Source of the DNA: Pseudomonas sp. R84
GTDB taxonomy: Bacteria > Pseudomonadota > Gammaproteobacteria > Pseudomonadales > Pseudomonadaceae
Reading direction: 5' to 3'
Assembly: GCF_009834515.1 (NCBI RefSeq)
Contig: NZ_CP019426.1
Location: forward strand, 3,337,501-3,401,500
Length of the DNA stretch: 64,000 nucleotides
Under the pieces are notes generated by a model, which made no database searches, was not told the DNA's origin, and was given only the letters and a program-made list of their open reading frames with translations. This document shows positions 1-9,647 of the stretch, piece by piece. Both the position numbers and the translations under genes were made by a program. Each line of letters starts with the position of its first letter. Positions within the stretch are counted from its first letter, which is position 1.

Positions 1-469
1 GACGCCCGGGGACGTCCAGCACAAACACCAGACCCAACAGAATCAAACCCATCAACGTCGCAGTGCGTGCGCTCGGTCGCTGGCCACCCAGCGCCCAGGT
101 GAGCAATGCCAGCAGAATAGGAAATACGTTCGCCACCAGCAGGGCCAGCGCCACCGGCACCCGTGCGACAGCAGAGTAAAGGCACAGACTCTGCGCAGTG
201 ATCAGCAACCCCAGCAACAGTTGCCAGCGCCAGGCACCGGCCGGCAAGCGCGGGCTTTGTCTTTGCCACAGCACCAGGATGGCGAGCACCAGCAGGGTCC
301 CGCCGGAACGCATCAAAATAGCCAGCAACACACCCGCACCATCATCAAATGCGACCCGCGCCGCCACATGATTGCCGGCAAATGCACAGCCCATGCACAA
401 CAGAATGATCACCGCCAGATAACGGGGGTAGGGTGGCGGCACGGCTTGCGTAGCGGTAGGGCGAGGCAT
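1..469 (-). CDS. EamA/DMT-family transporter, partial (3' end outside window)
   Basis: This is the N-terminal part (about 156 residues) of a hydrophobic inner-membrane protein that starts at 469 and runs off the left edge. The visible protein has a short basic/proline-rich start (MPRPTATQ) followed by successive membrane segments with small-residue motifs such as CMGCAFAGNHVAAR, the typical first helix of the EamA (drug/metabolite exporter) fold. The substrate cannot be told. A GntR-type palindrome lies about 50 bases upstream of the start (518-530) and may control it. The stop codon is not in the window, so the full length is unknown. Confidence 0.75.
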   Translation of the reverse strand, partial: MPRPTATQAVPPPYPRYLAVIILLCMGCAFAGNHVAARVAFDDGAGVLLAILMRSGGTLLVLAILVLWQRQSPRLPAGAWRWQLLLGLLITAQSLCLYSAVARVPVALALLVANVFPILLALLTWALGGQRPSARTATLMGLILLGLVFVLDVPGR

Positions 470-517
470 GGCAGATCTCAGGATTATTAGCCGTTCGAAC
501 GACTTGGTTTTTATTAG

Positions 518-530
518 GTTGTCGTACAAC
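518..530. promoter_or_regulatory. GntR/FadR-type operator palindrome
   Basis: The sequence GTTGTCGTACAAC consists of GTTGT and ACAAC arms around a 3-base centre. It matches the TTGTNNNACAA form common for FCD-type GntR repressors. It lies 49 bases upstream of the EamA transporter start. The exact reverse complement occurs again at 25218-25230. Regulator identity is inference; no gntR gene is in the window. Confidence 0.4.
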
Positions 531-724
531 TAGCCGTTTTATCGCATTCAGCGACATCGGGCAATAGGCCTGAAAGCGCACAGATACGCATATGCTCGGC
601 GTCAAGGTGGATTTTTACGTATTTGATTAAGCGTAGAGATCGTATGACTTGATAGAACAGGGGCGTATCGGCCCCTGCTTCCAGGGATTTACACATTCAT
701 GACAGGCGGGTGGTCTGCTTCTGC

Positions 725-1837
725 TCAAGCATGAAATGGATAATCGATATACCCACGCTGATCCCCGCCGAAAAAGCTGCTCGGGTCTGGCGCGTTGAGC
801 GCCAGACCATCATGCAGCCGACGCGGCAAGTCAGGGTTGGCCAGGAACGGGCGGCCGAACGCAATGATGTCGGCACGATCGGTAATCAGTGCCTGTTCGG
901 CAGATTGCGCATCGTAGCCGCCCGCCAGGATCAGCACGCCGTTCCACGTCTTGCGCAACTGCGCAATGATCGCGTCCCAGCGCGGGTCGAAGTTCTCATC
1001 TTTGACTGTGCCGACCATTGCTGGCTCGACCAGGTGCAGATAGGCCAGATTCCATTGGTTAAGCGCTTCGACGAGGTGGCCGAAGGTTGCCTCCGGAGTG
1101 TCATCACCCATGCCCATAAAGCGCCCCATCGGCGTCAGGCGTACGCCGACCCGTTCGGCACCGACTTCTTCAGTGACGGCCGCCACCACTTCCAGCAGAA
1201 ACCGCGCGCGATTCGCCACGCTGCCGCCATAGGCATCGTTACGCTGATTGCTGTTGCTGTTAAGAAACTGATCGAGCAGGTAACCGTTGCCGGCATGAAT
1301 TTCCACGCCGTCCATGCCTGCCTGCAATGCGTTGCGCGCGGCCACGCGATAGTCCTCGACGATCCCGGCGATTTCTGCGGTTTCCAGCGCACGCGGCACC
1401 GGCACGTCTCCCCAGACGCCGTGACCGTTTTCATCGACGATAAATGTCTTGCCCGGCACCGGCAGCGCGCTGGGCGCAACCGGCAGGCCGGCATCGGGTT
1501 GGAAACTGGGGTGGGACACCCGGCCGACGTGCCACAGTTGCATGAAGATCACCCCGCCGGCCTCATGCACCGCCGCGCTGACGTCACGCCACGCCCGGAC
1601 CTGCTCTGGGCTGTAGATGCCCGGCGTCCAGGCGTAACCCTGAGCCTGCCGGGAGATCTGTGTGGCTTCGGTGATGATCAGCGCGGCACTGGCCCGCTGG
1701 CGGTAGTACTCGGCGTTCATCGGTGTCGGCACATCGCCCGGTTGGCCGGCGCGGGAGCGCGTCAACGGTGCCATGGCCACGCGGTGGGCGAGGGTGTAAG
1801 GACCGAGTGCGAGGGGTTGGAACAGACGACGAGTCAT
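725..1837 (-). CDS. Old Yellow Enzyme-family alkene reductase
   Basis: A cytoplasmic FMN-dependent ene-reductase of the NemA/xenobiotic reductase group, 370 residues, the usual length. It would use NAD(P)H to reduce activated C=C bonds or nitro/nitrate esters. The OYE TIM barrel is evident: MAPLTRSRA near residues 22-30, the substrate-binding HxxN pair (H181, N184) in EIHAGNGYLLDQF, and the C-terminal flavin phosphate motif AFGRPFLANPDLP. The start at 1837 is preferred over an upstream in-frame start because GGAG lies just ahead of it and the family begins at MTRRLF. It is probably a single-gene unit; its regulator is not evident nearby. Confidence 0.92.
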   Translation of the reverse strand: MTRRLFQPLALGPYTLAHRVAMAPLTRSRAGQPGDVPTPMNAEYYRQRASAALIITEATQISRQAQGYAWTPGIYSPEQVRAWRDVSAAVHEAGGVIFMQLWHVGRVSHPSFQPDAGLPVAPSALPVPGKTFIVDENGHGVWGDVPVPRALETAEIAGIVEDYRVAARNALQAGMDGVEIHAGNGYLLDQFLNSNSNQRNDAYGGSVANRARFLLEVVAAVTEEVGAERVGVRLTPMGRFMGMGDDTPEATFGHLVEALNQWNLAYLHLVEPAMVGTVKDENFDPRWDAIIAQLRKTWNGVLILAGGYDAQSAEQALITDRADIIAFGRPFLANPDLPRRLHDGLALNAPDPSSFFGGDQRGYIDYPFHA

Positions 1838-2007
1838 GGGTAGCTCCAGATAAAAACAAAGGAAATTCAAGCGCGGCAGCGGCGCCGCGAACCAGTGCCG
1901 CTAAATTAACCGGGTGCAGCGGGGCTGATAATCAGTGACCGGCGCTACGCTGTTTTGCGCAGGGCGCAATGGCGCCCGTGCTCATCAGCGATGAACACGG
2001 GCGTGGC

Positions 2008-4242
2008 TCAGGCGGGCTGGTTAGAACGGGTCAGCGGCAGGTTCAGCCAGCGCCGGCCAGTGGCGTTGGCGACAGCGTTGCCAAGGGCGGCGGCCATCGG
2101 CCCCTGGACGATTTCAGCGGCACCGAGGAACGGTTCTCCCGGTTGGTCGAGCAAATGCACATCGACTTTTTTCGGCAGTTGTGTGAAACGCAGAATCGGA
2201 TAACCGCTCCAGTCGTAGCTGCGAATACCCCCCGCGTCGTAGGCAACTTTTTCGTACAGGGTCCAGCTCGCGGACTGCACGATGCCGCCCTCGACCTGAT
2301 TGCGCAGGCCGTCTGGGCTGACGATCTGGCCGACGTCAACCGCCGTCACCACGTGATCGATGCGAATCTCGCCGGTCTGCGGATGCACCCGCAGCTTCAC
2401 GGCGATGGCGCAGTAACCCATGATGTTTTTGTAGCGGGCAAAGGCGAAACCGATACCGGCGCCGGGCTCGCTGCCTTTTTGCGGCCAACCGATCTCATCA
2501 CGCACACGTTCAACGACCGCGCGAGCACGCGGGTCGCTGAGATGGGCCAGACGCAAGGCGACCGCGTCGAGGCCGGCCCGGATCGCGAGTTCGTCGATAC
2601 TCGCCTCGATGGCGAAGATATTGATGTGCGCACCCAGCGAACGCATGGCCGAGGTGCGAAAGGGCATTTCGGTGACAAAGGTCATGTTGATGCGCGTCGA
2701 GTTCAACTCGTACAGCGGCACCGCGTTGCGATCACCATCGCCTTCGGGCTGGGCGATCGGCACGGATGGCGCTGACGTAAAGGGCCGCGCGAGCAAGCGT
2801 GCCGGCAGCAGACGCCCGGCGTTGACGATGCGTTCGTTGTGCGGCGTGGTCCAGAGTTCGTAGGCCCAGTCCTGCAGGCGGCCTTGGCTGAGGCTGGCGT
2901 CGACGTCGGTGACCATCGCCGAGCTATACGGCTCCCAAAGATTTTCCTGTTCGCGCATCCATTGCACGCGCACCGGCGTCCCGGGCACGCGCAGGGCAAT
3001 CAATGCCGCATCGGCGGCGGCATCATCGGCGCCGTTGTGGCCGTAACACCCTGAGCCTTCGGTATGAATACAGCGCACCCGCTCAGGTGGCAGACCGAGC
3101 ATTTCGGCAATGCCGGCGCGCAGCGGATAAACACCTTGGGTGTGGGTCCAGACCGTGAGATTGCCGTCCTTGAACCAGGCCACTGCGCAAGACGGGCCGA
3201 TCGAGCCGTGCATCAGATATTGCTTGGTAACCCGCGCCTGAAAACGCGTGTCGGCCGCGCCGCTCGGCGTGCCGCTGTGGCTGATCGGATAGCACCGTGA
3301 GGGCAGGCGTTTAAGCAGACCATGAATTTCGGCCGCCTCGGGAATCGCCTCGCCCTCGCTCCATTGCGTCACCTCGCTGGCACGGCGCATGGCTTTGATC
3401 GCTTGCCACTCATCACCGGCGACCACCGCCAGATAGTTGCCGTCGCGGATCACCTTGACCACGCCAGCCAGCGCTTCGATGGACGCCGCATCGAATGCTT
3501 GCAGCGTGCAGCCCGGACGAGGCGGGCGGATCACCCGCGCGTGCAGCATGCCCGGCAGGCGCATGTCCTGGACGAATGCTGCGCCACCGCTGACCTTCGC
3601 CGGGATGTCGAGGCGCGGCAAAGAATGGCCGATCAGTTTGAAGTCAGCGGCGGCCATCGCCGGTGACTGGGCCTTGGCGTATTGGTGCACATCGACATGC
3701 CCGACCGCGTCGGCATAACTCATCCGCTGACTGGCCGGACCTTCGATCACACCGTCGCGGGTGCTCAGCAGCGCCGCATCAACCTGCCAACGGCGCGCCG
3801 CGGCATCGACGAGCATTTCGCGCACCTGCGCAGCGGCGTTATACAACGCGGTACCGCTGTCGAAAATGCTGTGGCTGCCGGCGGTGTAGCCTTCGTTGGG
3901 TGTCAGCGCGGTGTCGGCGGTGAGCAGGTTTATGGAGGTTGTCGGCACCTGCAAACGCTCAGCGGCAATTTGCAGCAGCGCGGTTTTCACTCCGGTGCCC
4001 AATTCGACCTTGCCGGTGTAGACGGTAATGCCATCGGCGCCGATGCGGATCCAGGCGTCGAGAAACGGGTTGGTGCGCAGGCTTCCGGGCAGGTCGGGTG
4101 CGAGGACCACGGTGCCGAGCGTATCGACTTCCGTATCCGCCAACACACGTCGCGCCACCGGCATCAGGGTGAACGCCATCAGCAACGCACCACCGCGCAG
4201 AAAGGCGCGCCGACTCGGCTGCAAACCATTCGACTCGCTCAT
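2008..4242 (-). CDS. Molybdopterin-binding subunit, xanthine dehydrogenase family (isoquinoline 1-oxidoreductase beta-like)
   Basis: The large catalytic subunit (744 residues) of a periplasmic molybdenum hydroxylase or aldehyde dehydrogenase of the IorB/AldF kind. The N-terminus has a twin-arginine signal (SRRAFLRGGALL, residues about 9-20) followed by a hydrophobic stretch, so the folded Mo-cofactor protein is expected to be exported by Tat. The body has typical Mo-binding motifs, for example GSIGPSCAVAW and a late region with GAAEIVQGPMAAALGNA. The start at 4242 overlaps the stop of the 2Fe-2S subunit by four bases (ATGA), showing translational coupling. It works with the 2Fe-2S and cytochrome c subunits just upstream. 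The substrate (aldehyde or N-heterocycle) cannot be told from sequence. Confidence 0.9.
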   Translation of the reverse strand: MSESNGLQPSRRAFLRGGALLMAFTLMPVARRVLADTEVDTLGTVVLAPDLPGSLRTNPFLDAWIRIGADGITVYTGKVELGTGVKTALLQIAAERLQVPTTSINLLTADTALTPNEGYTAGSHSIFDSGTALYNAAAQVREMLVDAAARRWQVDAALLSTRDGVIEGPASQRMSYADAVGHVDVHQYAKAQSPAMAAADFKLIGHSLPRLDIPAKVSGGAAFVQDMRLPGMLHARVIRPPRPGCTLQAFDAASIEALAGVVKVIRDGNYLAVVAGDEWQAIKAMRRASEVTQWSEGEAIPEAAEIHGLLKRLPSRCYPISHSGTPSGAADTRFQARVTKQYLMHGSIGPSCAVAWFKDGNLTVWTHTQGVYPLRAGIAEMLGLPPERVRCIHTEGSGCYGHNGADDAAADAALIALRVPGTPVRVQWMREQENLWEPYSSAMVTDVDASLSQGRLQDWAYELWTTPHNERIVNAGRLLPARLLARPFTSAPSVPIAQPEGDGDRNAVPLYELNSTRINMTFVTEMPFRTSAMRSLGAHINIFAIEASIDELAIRAGLDAVALRLAHLSDPRARAVVERVRDEIGWPQKGSEPGAGIGFAFARYKNIMGYCAIAVKLRVHPQTGEIRIDHVVTAVDVGQIVSPDGLRNQVEGGIVQSASWTLYEKVAYDAGGIRSYDWSGYPILRFTQLPKKVDVHLLDQPGEPFLGAAEIVQGPMAAALGNAVANATGRRWLNLPLTRSNQPA

Positions 4243-4712
4243 TTCAGGCTCCCGTTGTGCCCGGCCACCTGTTTGATCGCCTCGATGATGCGCAAGTGCG
4301 TGCCGCAGCGACACAGGTTGCCGGCCATGTGCTCGCGAATGGTCGCCTCATCCGGGTGTCGATTACGTTCAAGCAACGCCTGCGCGCGCATCAGCATCCC
4401 GGCAATGCAGTAACCGCATTGCGCGGCCTGTTTCTCGATGAACGCCGCTTGCAGAGGGCCGGGTTGTTCCGCGCTGCCGAGGCTTTCCACGGTGCGGATC
4501 TTTTTGCCTTCGAGGCCGGCGCAGGGCGTCAGGCAGGCGAACACCGGTCGATCATCGACGATCACGGTGCAGGCGCCACATTGACCGAGACCGCAACCGT
4601 ATTTGGCGCCGTTGAGGTTCAAGTGATTGCGCAGCGCATACAGCAGCGGCATGTCCGGCTCCAGCTCAAGCGGTTGCGCGGCTCCGTTGACGTTGAGGGT
4701 GATCGGGCTCAT
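4239..4712 (-). CDS. (2Fe-2S)-binding subunit of the molybdenum hydroxylase
   Basis: The electron-transfer small subunit, 157 residues, matching the IorA/NicA/AldG length. The N-terminal plant-type ferredoxin cluster is C40, C45, C48 and C60 (in KYGCGLGQCGAC). The C-terminal helical domain carries the second cluster with C99, C102, C134 and C136 (CGYC and CRCG). It passes electrons from the molybdopterin to the cytochrome c subunit. It sits between the cytochrome c gene (overlap at 4709-4712) and the Mo subunit (4-base overlap), so the three genes form one tightly coupled operon. No signal peptide is visible; co-export with the Tat-signal partner is expected. Confidence 0.95.
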   Translation of the reverse strand: MSPITLNVNGAAQPLELEPDMPLLYALRNHLNLNGAKYGCGLGQCGACTVIVDDRPVFACLTPCAGLEGKKIRTVESLGSAEQPGPLQAAFIEKQAAQCGYCIAGMLMRAQALLERNRHPDEATIREHMAGNLCRCGTHLRIIEAIKQVAGHNGSLK

Positions 4713-5989
4713 TTCGTCTCCTGACGTAACGCTTCAATAGTGGAAGAGAGGTCGGCCCACGGCTGATCAGGGCTGGCTTGCTGACGCAGATACGCGGCCA
4801 GTGCACCGAGTTGCGCGTTGTCCAGGCTGGCGGCGAATGGAGGCATCACCGGGCCGGGCGATCCGGGTGTGGCGGGCAAGCCTTCAAGCACGGTTTTGAG
4901 GAAGTTGCGCGAACTGGCCGCTTGCAGCGCCGAGGTGCTTTGCAACCCCGGGCGACCATCGATGGTGCGCATCGGCGCCGCCGGGCCATGGCAGCCGGCG
5001 CAGGCACTGCTGAAGAGCAGGGCGCCGCTCGAGTGGTCTGCCGGCTCACTGGCAGGCGTCTTCGCCGTCGTCTCTGTCACCGAAGGCGGGTTTTCCAGGC
5101 TGAGCAAATACTCGGCAATTGCCTCGGCTTCACTGGCGGGCAAGCGGGCCAGACTCAAGCTGACCGGACGCATCGGCCCGGCGGGTGTGCCGTGGCCATC
5201 GACGATCTCGGCGCGCAGATAGCCGACCAGTTGCGCGCGACTCCACGGGTTGACGCGTTGGCCCATACCGACCAGTGCAGGCGCTTGCCAGCCATCGATG
5301 CTGCCGCCTAGCAAATATTCTGAAGATTGTTCCGCGCCGATCAGGTTCAGCGGCGAATGGCAGCCGGAGCAATGGCCCGGCCCGTCGACCAGATAGCGTC
5401 CGCGATTCCACGCCTCGCTGCGCTGTGCCAGCGGCGTCAGTGGTTCACCGTGCAGGAACAGCAGGTTCCAGAACGACACCAACGGGCGAATGTTCATCGG
5501 AAAATTCATCTGGTTGTGCTCGGCCGGCGCGTGCACGGCGGGGCCGCTCATCAAGTAGGCGTAGGCGTCGGCGATATCTGCTGCACTCATGCGCCGGTAG
5601 TGCACGTAGGGGAACGCCGGATAAAGAAAGTGACCATCGCGAGCAACGCCCTGACGCATCGCCCGCTCGAAGGCCGGCAGCGACCATTGGCCGATACCGG
5701 TCTCTGCGTCCGGGGTGATGTTGGTGCTGTACAGCGTGCCGAACGGCGTTACCAGCGGCAGCCCGCCGGCCAGATATTCACCGCCGGGGCGCGTATGGCA
5801 GACCGCACAATCGCCGGCCTCGACCACCCGCGCCCCGCGTTGCAACTGCGAAGTGTCGAACATCGTCGGGCGCTCGATCGGCGCAATCACCGGGCGCCAC
5901 ATCAGCCAAGCGGCACCGATCAGGCCGAGCACGGCGACGACGGCCACGCTGATCCAAAGCGTTCTGGATTTCAGAAATGAGTTGTTCAT
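4709..5989 (-). CDS. Three-heme membrane-anchored cytochrome c subunit
   Basis: The electron acceptor of the molybdenum enzyme, about 426 residues. An N-terminal membrane anchor (residues about 10-31) is followed by three CXXCH heme sites: CAVCH (61-65), CSGCH (207-211) and CAGCH (330-334). This is the arrangement of cytochrome subunits of AldFGH and gluconate/sorbitol dehydrogenases, which deliver electrons to ubiquinone or an oxidase on the periplasmic side. The open frame extends further upstream to 6271. The start at 5989 is chosen because the anchor begins right after it, but the ribosome-binding site is weak, so a start a little upstream is possible. It is the first gene of the operon with the 2Fe-2S and Mo subunits. 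Confidence 0.85.
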   Translation of the reverse strand: MNNSFLKSRTLWISVAVVAVLGLIGAAWLMWRPVIAPIERPTMFDTSQLQRGARVVEAGDCAVCHTRPGGEYLAGGLPLVTPFGTLYSTNITPDAETGIGQWSLPAFERAMRQGVARDGHFLYPAFPYVHYRRMSAADIADAYAYLMSGPAVHAPAEHNQMNFPMNIRPLVSFWNLLFLHGEPLTPLAQRSEAWNRGRYLVDGPGHCSGCHSPLNLIGAEQSSEYLLGGSIDGWQAPALVGMGQRVNPWSRAQLVGYLRAEIVDGHGTPAGPMRPVSLSLARLPASEAEAIAEYLLSLENPPSVTETTAKTPASEPADHSSGALLFSSACAGCHGPAAPMRTIDGRPGLQSTSALQAASSRNFLKTVLEGLPATPGSPGPVMPPFAASLDNAQLGALAAYLRQQASPDQPWADLSSTIEALRQETK

Positions 5990-6283
5990 GGCACAGGAAG
6001 AAACGCGGCAGGCGATGACAGGACGGATGGGCTGCGGGTCATGGAAACGCTCCTTGTGATAGCCGGGGAAGGGCGCCGCCGGGACGACAGCGCCAGAGGC
6101 CAAAGCGTAGAGAAACCACCAGCGCCGGAGAATCAGCGGCGCGCGCAATAGCGCGTTGCGCGAGAAGCAACACCTGCGCCGTTGCGCCAGACGCATCACT
6201 GCGTTGCCCGCCGCATGGATTCTGCGCATCGCCACAGGGCCGTAGCCTTGGCAGCACTTTCCTGAACTCAATGAGGTGTCATC

Positions 6284-7483
6284 ATGCTCACGAGCAATCC
6301 GGTCATTGCGACCAACGCCGAACAGCCGGCTGGACTTTCCGGCCTGATGGTCGCGTTCCTGGCATTTTGCTGTGGCGCGGTCGTGGCCAATCTTTATTAC
6401 GCGCAGCCGATCGTCGAACTGATTGCACCGCAGATCGGTCTGTCCAGCGCCAATGCCAGCCTGATCGTTTCGCTCACGCAGTTTGGCTACGCACTGGGCC
6501 TGTTGCTGCTGGTGCCGCTGGCCGATCTGATGGAAAACCGTCGGCTGGTGGTCGGCTTCACGCTAGCGGCCAGCGTCACGCTGTTGTGCGCCGGACTGAC
6601 CCATTCGCCGTCGATGTTCCTGGTGTTGTCTTTGCTCATCGGTCTGACGTCGGTGGCTGTGCAGATCCTTGTGCCGCTGGCGGCGCACCTGGCGCCCGAG
6701 GCCAGCCGTGGCCGCGTTGTCGGCAATATCATGAGCGGTCTGCTGCTGGGCATTCTGTTGTCGCGGCCACTGTCGAGTTTGTTGGTTGAAGTGTTCGGCT
6801 GGCGCGGAGTGTTTTACAGCGCATCAGCCCTGATGGCCGTCATCGCGCTGATTACCGCCGTGGCACTGCCGCGTCGGCTGCCGACGCATAAAGCCACCTA
6901 TGCTGCGCTGATCGGTTCGGTGTTTGCCTTGGCCCGGCGTTATCCGCTGTTGCGTCAGCGCTCGCTGTATCAAGGGTTGCTGTTTGCAAGTTTCAGCCTG
7001 TTCTGGACCCTCGCGCCGATTGAACTGATGCGTCACCACGGTTTCACTCAGGCACACGTGGCGATCTTCGCGCTGGTCGGTGCGGTGGGTGCCATTGCCG
7101 CGCCGATTGCCGGACGTCTGGCCGATGCCGGGCATGGTCGTCGCGGCACGCTGGTCGCATTGCTGCTGGCGCCGGTTTCGCTGCTGATCGCTGCGCTCCC
7201 GGGCAGCGGCTATATCTGGTTGGTGGTGTGCGCGGTGCTGCTGGATTTCGCCGTGCAATTGAACATGGTGCTCGGCCAGCGTGAGGTGTACGCCCTCGAT
7301 CCCCACAGCCGTGCGCGCCTTAACGCCGTGTACATGACCAGTATTTTCGTCGGCGGCGCCGTGGGCTCACTGGTCGCCAGTCCGCTGTACGAGCACTTCG
7401 GCTGGAACCTGTCCGCCGTCACGGTGGCGCTACTGCCAGCGCTGGCGCTCGGGTTGTTTCTGAGCCGCAAGAGCGATGTCTGA
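6284..7483 (+). CDS. MFS transporter, 12-TM type
   Basis: A major facilitator superfamily inner-membrane protein of 399 residues with about twelve hydrophobic segments. The MFS A-like loop appears as PLADLMENRRLV (about residues 79-90), and a second loop, GRLADAGHGRRG, lies in the C-terminal half. The start follows a GAGGTG ribosome-binding site. It is divergent from the cytochrome c/2Fe-2S/Mo operon and is followed 94 bases later by a LysR regulator, which may control it. The substrate is unknown; the general look is a proton-driven drug or metabolite exporter. Confidence 0.85.
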   Translation: MLTSNPVIATNAEQPAGLSGLMVAFLAFCCGAVVANLYYAQPIVELIAPQIGLSSANASLIVSLTQFGYALGLLLLVPLADLMENRRLVVGFTLAASVTLLCAGLTHSPSMFLVLSLLIGLTSVAVQILVPLAAHLAPEASRGRVVGNIMSGLLLGILLSRPLSSLLVEVFGWRGVFYSASALMAVIALITAVALPRRLPTHKATYAALIGSVFALARRYPLLRQRSLYQGLLFASFSLFWTLAPIELMRHHGFTQAHVAIFALVGAVGAIAAPIAGRLADAGHGRRGTLVALLLAPVSLLIAALPGSGYIWLVVCAVLLDFAVQLNMVLGQREVYALDPHSRARLNAVYMTSIFVGGAVGSLVASPLYEHFGWNLSAVTVALLPALALGLFLSRKSDV

Positions 7484-7577
7484 ACAACCGGTGACTGTGT
7501 TCAAGCACGGCGGTACAAGACGTTGGAGGAACAGTGATGCACAATCATCCGCGTTCCCTATCGACCGGACCCCGCTT

Positions 7578-8501
7578 ATGGACAAGTTGCTGGCACTGAA
7601 GATGTTTGTGGAAACCGTGCGCTGCGGGGGCTATTCCTCGGCCGCGCGCAAACTCGGGATATCCACGTCGTCAGTGACACGGCAAGTGGCAGGGCTGGAA
7701 CACGAGCTGGGCGCGAGCCTGCTCAATCGCACCACGCGCAACACCAGCGTGACCGTTGCCGGGCAGACCTATTTCGAGAAAGCCGTGGCGATTCTCGACG
7801 CGATCGACGAAGCCGATGCTGTCGTCGCCGATCGTGGCGCCGAAGCGCAGGGCCGTCTGCGCATCAGCGTGCCTGTGGAGTTCGGCCGACGCCTGATCGC
7901 GCCGCACCTGAGCCGCTTGCTCGAGCGGCATCCGGGTCTGGAGATCAGTCTGTCGCTGAGCGATCAGGTCAGCGACCTGCTCAGCGAGCAGATCGATGTT
8001 TCGGTGCGGTTGGGATCGTCGGTGGTCAGTGAAGACATCGTCAGCAAACGCGTGGGGCAGTTCGAGCGCTGGGTGGTCGCCAGTCCGGCGTATCTGGCGC
8101 GTAGCGCTACGCTCTGTCATCCACGGGACTTGCTGGAGCATCAGTGCCTGCGTTTCGATTACGGCGGCACACACCAGCACTGGACCTTTCAGAATGAAGA
8201 CGCGCCCATTCAACTCAACGTCCACGGGCGCCTGCAAAGCAACAACGCCGACATCCTGCGCGAGGCCGCCATCGGCGGCGGCGGGGTGACGCTGCTGGCT
8301 GACTGGCTGGTACGCGACGACGTCGCAGCCGGCCGGCTGACCCGCTTGCTTGAGCACTACGAGGTCAATCCCGGCAGTGCCAGCACGTGCATCAACGCGT
8401 TGTATTTACCCAATCACCGTGGGTCCAGCCGGATCAATGTGTTTATCGACTTCCTGATGGAAGTTCTCAACCCGGCGCCCGCGACCACGCCCCCAGGGTG
8501 A
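7578..8501 (+). CDS. LysR-family transcriptional regulator
   Basis: A 307-residue regulator with an N-terminal winged helix-turn-helix (residues about 1-60: ALKMFVETVRCGGYSSAARK, then TSSVTRQVAGLEHELG) and a C-terminal periplasmic-binding-like effector domain. The length fits the CrgA-like LysR subgroup. The ATG at 7578 is preferred because the HTH begins there, as in relatives; an in-frame extension upstream overlaps the MFS gene and looks non-coding. It lies in the same direction as the MFS transporter. Its ligand is unknown. Confidence 0.88.
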   Translation: MDKLLALKMFVETVRCGGYSSAARKLGISTSSVTRQVAGLEHELGASLLNRTTRNTSVTVAGQTYFEKAVAILDAIDEADAVVADRGAEAQGRLRISVPVEFGRRLIAPHLSRLLERHPGLEISLSLSDQVSDLLSEQIDVSVRLGSSVVSEDIVSKRVGQFERWVVASPAYLARSATLCHPRDLLEHQCLRFDYGGTHQHWTFQNEDAPIQLNVHGRLQSNNADILREAAIGGGGVTLLADWLVRDDVAAGRLTRLLEHYEVNPGSASTCINALYLPNHRGSSRINVFIDFLMEVLNPAPATTPPG

Positions 8502-8510
8502 CCCTGCCGC

Positions 8511-9647
8511 TCAACGGCGCCCGGTCCGCGTACTCACATCCACCCAAACCGCCAACACCAGAATGCTGCCCTTGACGATCATCTGCCAATAGCTGTCGAC
8601 GTCGAGCATCGACATGCCGTTGTCCAGACTGGTAATAACCAGCGCGCCGAGGAGGGCGCCGTACACCGTGCCGGAACCACCGCGCATGGAGGTGCCGCCG
8701 ATAAAGCACGCGGCGATGGCGTCGAGTTCACCCATGCTGCCAGCCGAAGGCGAGCCGGCGGCCAGGCGCGCGGTGTTGACCACGCCGGCGAGGGCGCACA
8801 TCACGCCCATGATCCCGAAAATCCACAATTTCACGGCCTGTACATTGATGCCAGACAAGCGCGTCGCTTCCATATTGCTGCCCACCGCATAAACGCGGCG
8901 GCCGAAAACCGTCTGACTGGTCACGTAGCTGAACACGCCCAGCAGAATCAGCAGCAACAAGACCGGCACGGGAATGCCGTCATAGCTGTTGAGCGTCTGC
9001 ACGAAACCGGCGAGCACGGCGCCGATCACCAACACGCGGACGACGTCACGCAGCAATGAATGCGCCGCGAGGCCGTGCAGGGCACGATTGCGTCGTTGTT
9101 TCCAAGTCAGGAACACGGTCAGCGCGAACAGCACAATGCCCAAGCCAGTGCCAATTGCGTGGGGCAAGTAACCCTGGCCAATGTAAACCAGCTCCGGCGA
9201 TACCGGTGCGATGGTCGTGCCGCCGGTAATCCCCAGCAGAATCCCGCGAAACGCCAGCATGCCGCCCAGGCCGACGATGAACGAGGGGATGCGCAGGTAA
9301 GCCGTCATGTAGCCGTTGGCGAGGCCGATCATCAGCCCGCACAAGGCGACCAGACTGAGGTTCGCCAGCAGCGGAATGTGATAGACCACATCGAGAATCG
9401 CCGCGAGGCCACCGAGCAAGCCCAGCAATGAGCCGACCGACAAATCGATCTCGCCGCTGATGATCACCAGCACCATGCCACAGGCGAGAATGCCGGTGAT
9501 CGACATCTGCCGCAGCAGATTGGAAAGGTTGCGCGGGGTCAAAAATCCGCCCTCGGTCTGCCAGCTGAAAAACAGCCAGATCAGCACCACGGCAAACACC
9601 AGCGCGAGCATTTTGTAGCGGGTGAACAGTTGTTTGACCTGATTCAT
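8511..9647 (-). CDS. xylH: Xylose ABC transporter permease XylH
   Basis: The membrane component of the high-affinity D-xylose importer, 378 residues with roughly ten hydrophobic segments. It carries the sugar-permease signature GGTSMRGGSGTVYGALLGA near the C-terminus. The start lies immediately after the XylG stop (TAAATG), so the two are translationally linked. It is the last gene of the xylA-xylF-xylG-xylH operon and ends nine bases from the convergent LysR gene. A small CAGGGTGACCCTG palindrome (8494-8506) spans the convergent ends but has no T-run. Confidence 0.93.
   Translation of the reverse strand: MNQVKQLFTRYKMLALVFAVVLIWLFFSWQTEGGFLTPRNLSNLLRQMSITGILACGMVLVIISGEIDLSVGSLLGLLGGLAAILDVVYHIPLLANLSLVALCGLMIGLANGYMTAYLRIPSFIVGLGGMLAFRGILLGITGGTTIAPVSPELVYIGQGYLPHAIGTGLGIVLFALTVFLTWKQRRNRALHGLAAHSLLRDVVRVLVIGAVLAGFVQTLNSYDGIPVPVLLLLILLGVFSYVTSQTVFGRRVYAVGSNMEATRLSGINVQAVKLWIFGIMGVMCALAGVVNTARLAAGSPSAGSMGELDAIAACFIGGTSMRGGSGTVYGALLGALVITSLDNGMSMLDVDSYWQMIVKGSILVLAVWVDVSTRTGRR

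Noticed and set aside
725..1843. Long plus-strand frame antisense to the Old Yellow Enzyme gene
   Set aside because: It is a shadow of the OYE frame in GC-rich DNA. The minus-strand protein has all family motifs; the plus-strand translation has none.
8494..8506. CAGGGTGACCCTG palindrome as a terminator between convergent genes
   Set aside because: The stem is too short and lacks a T-run; it partly codes for the LysR C-terminus.
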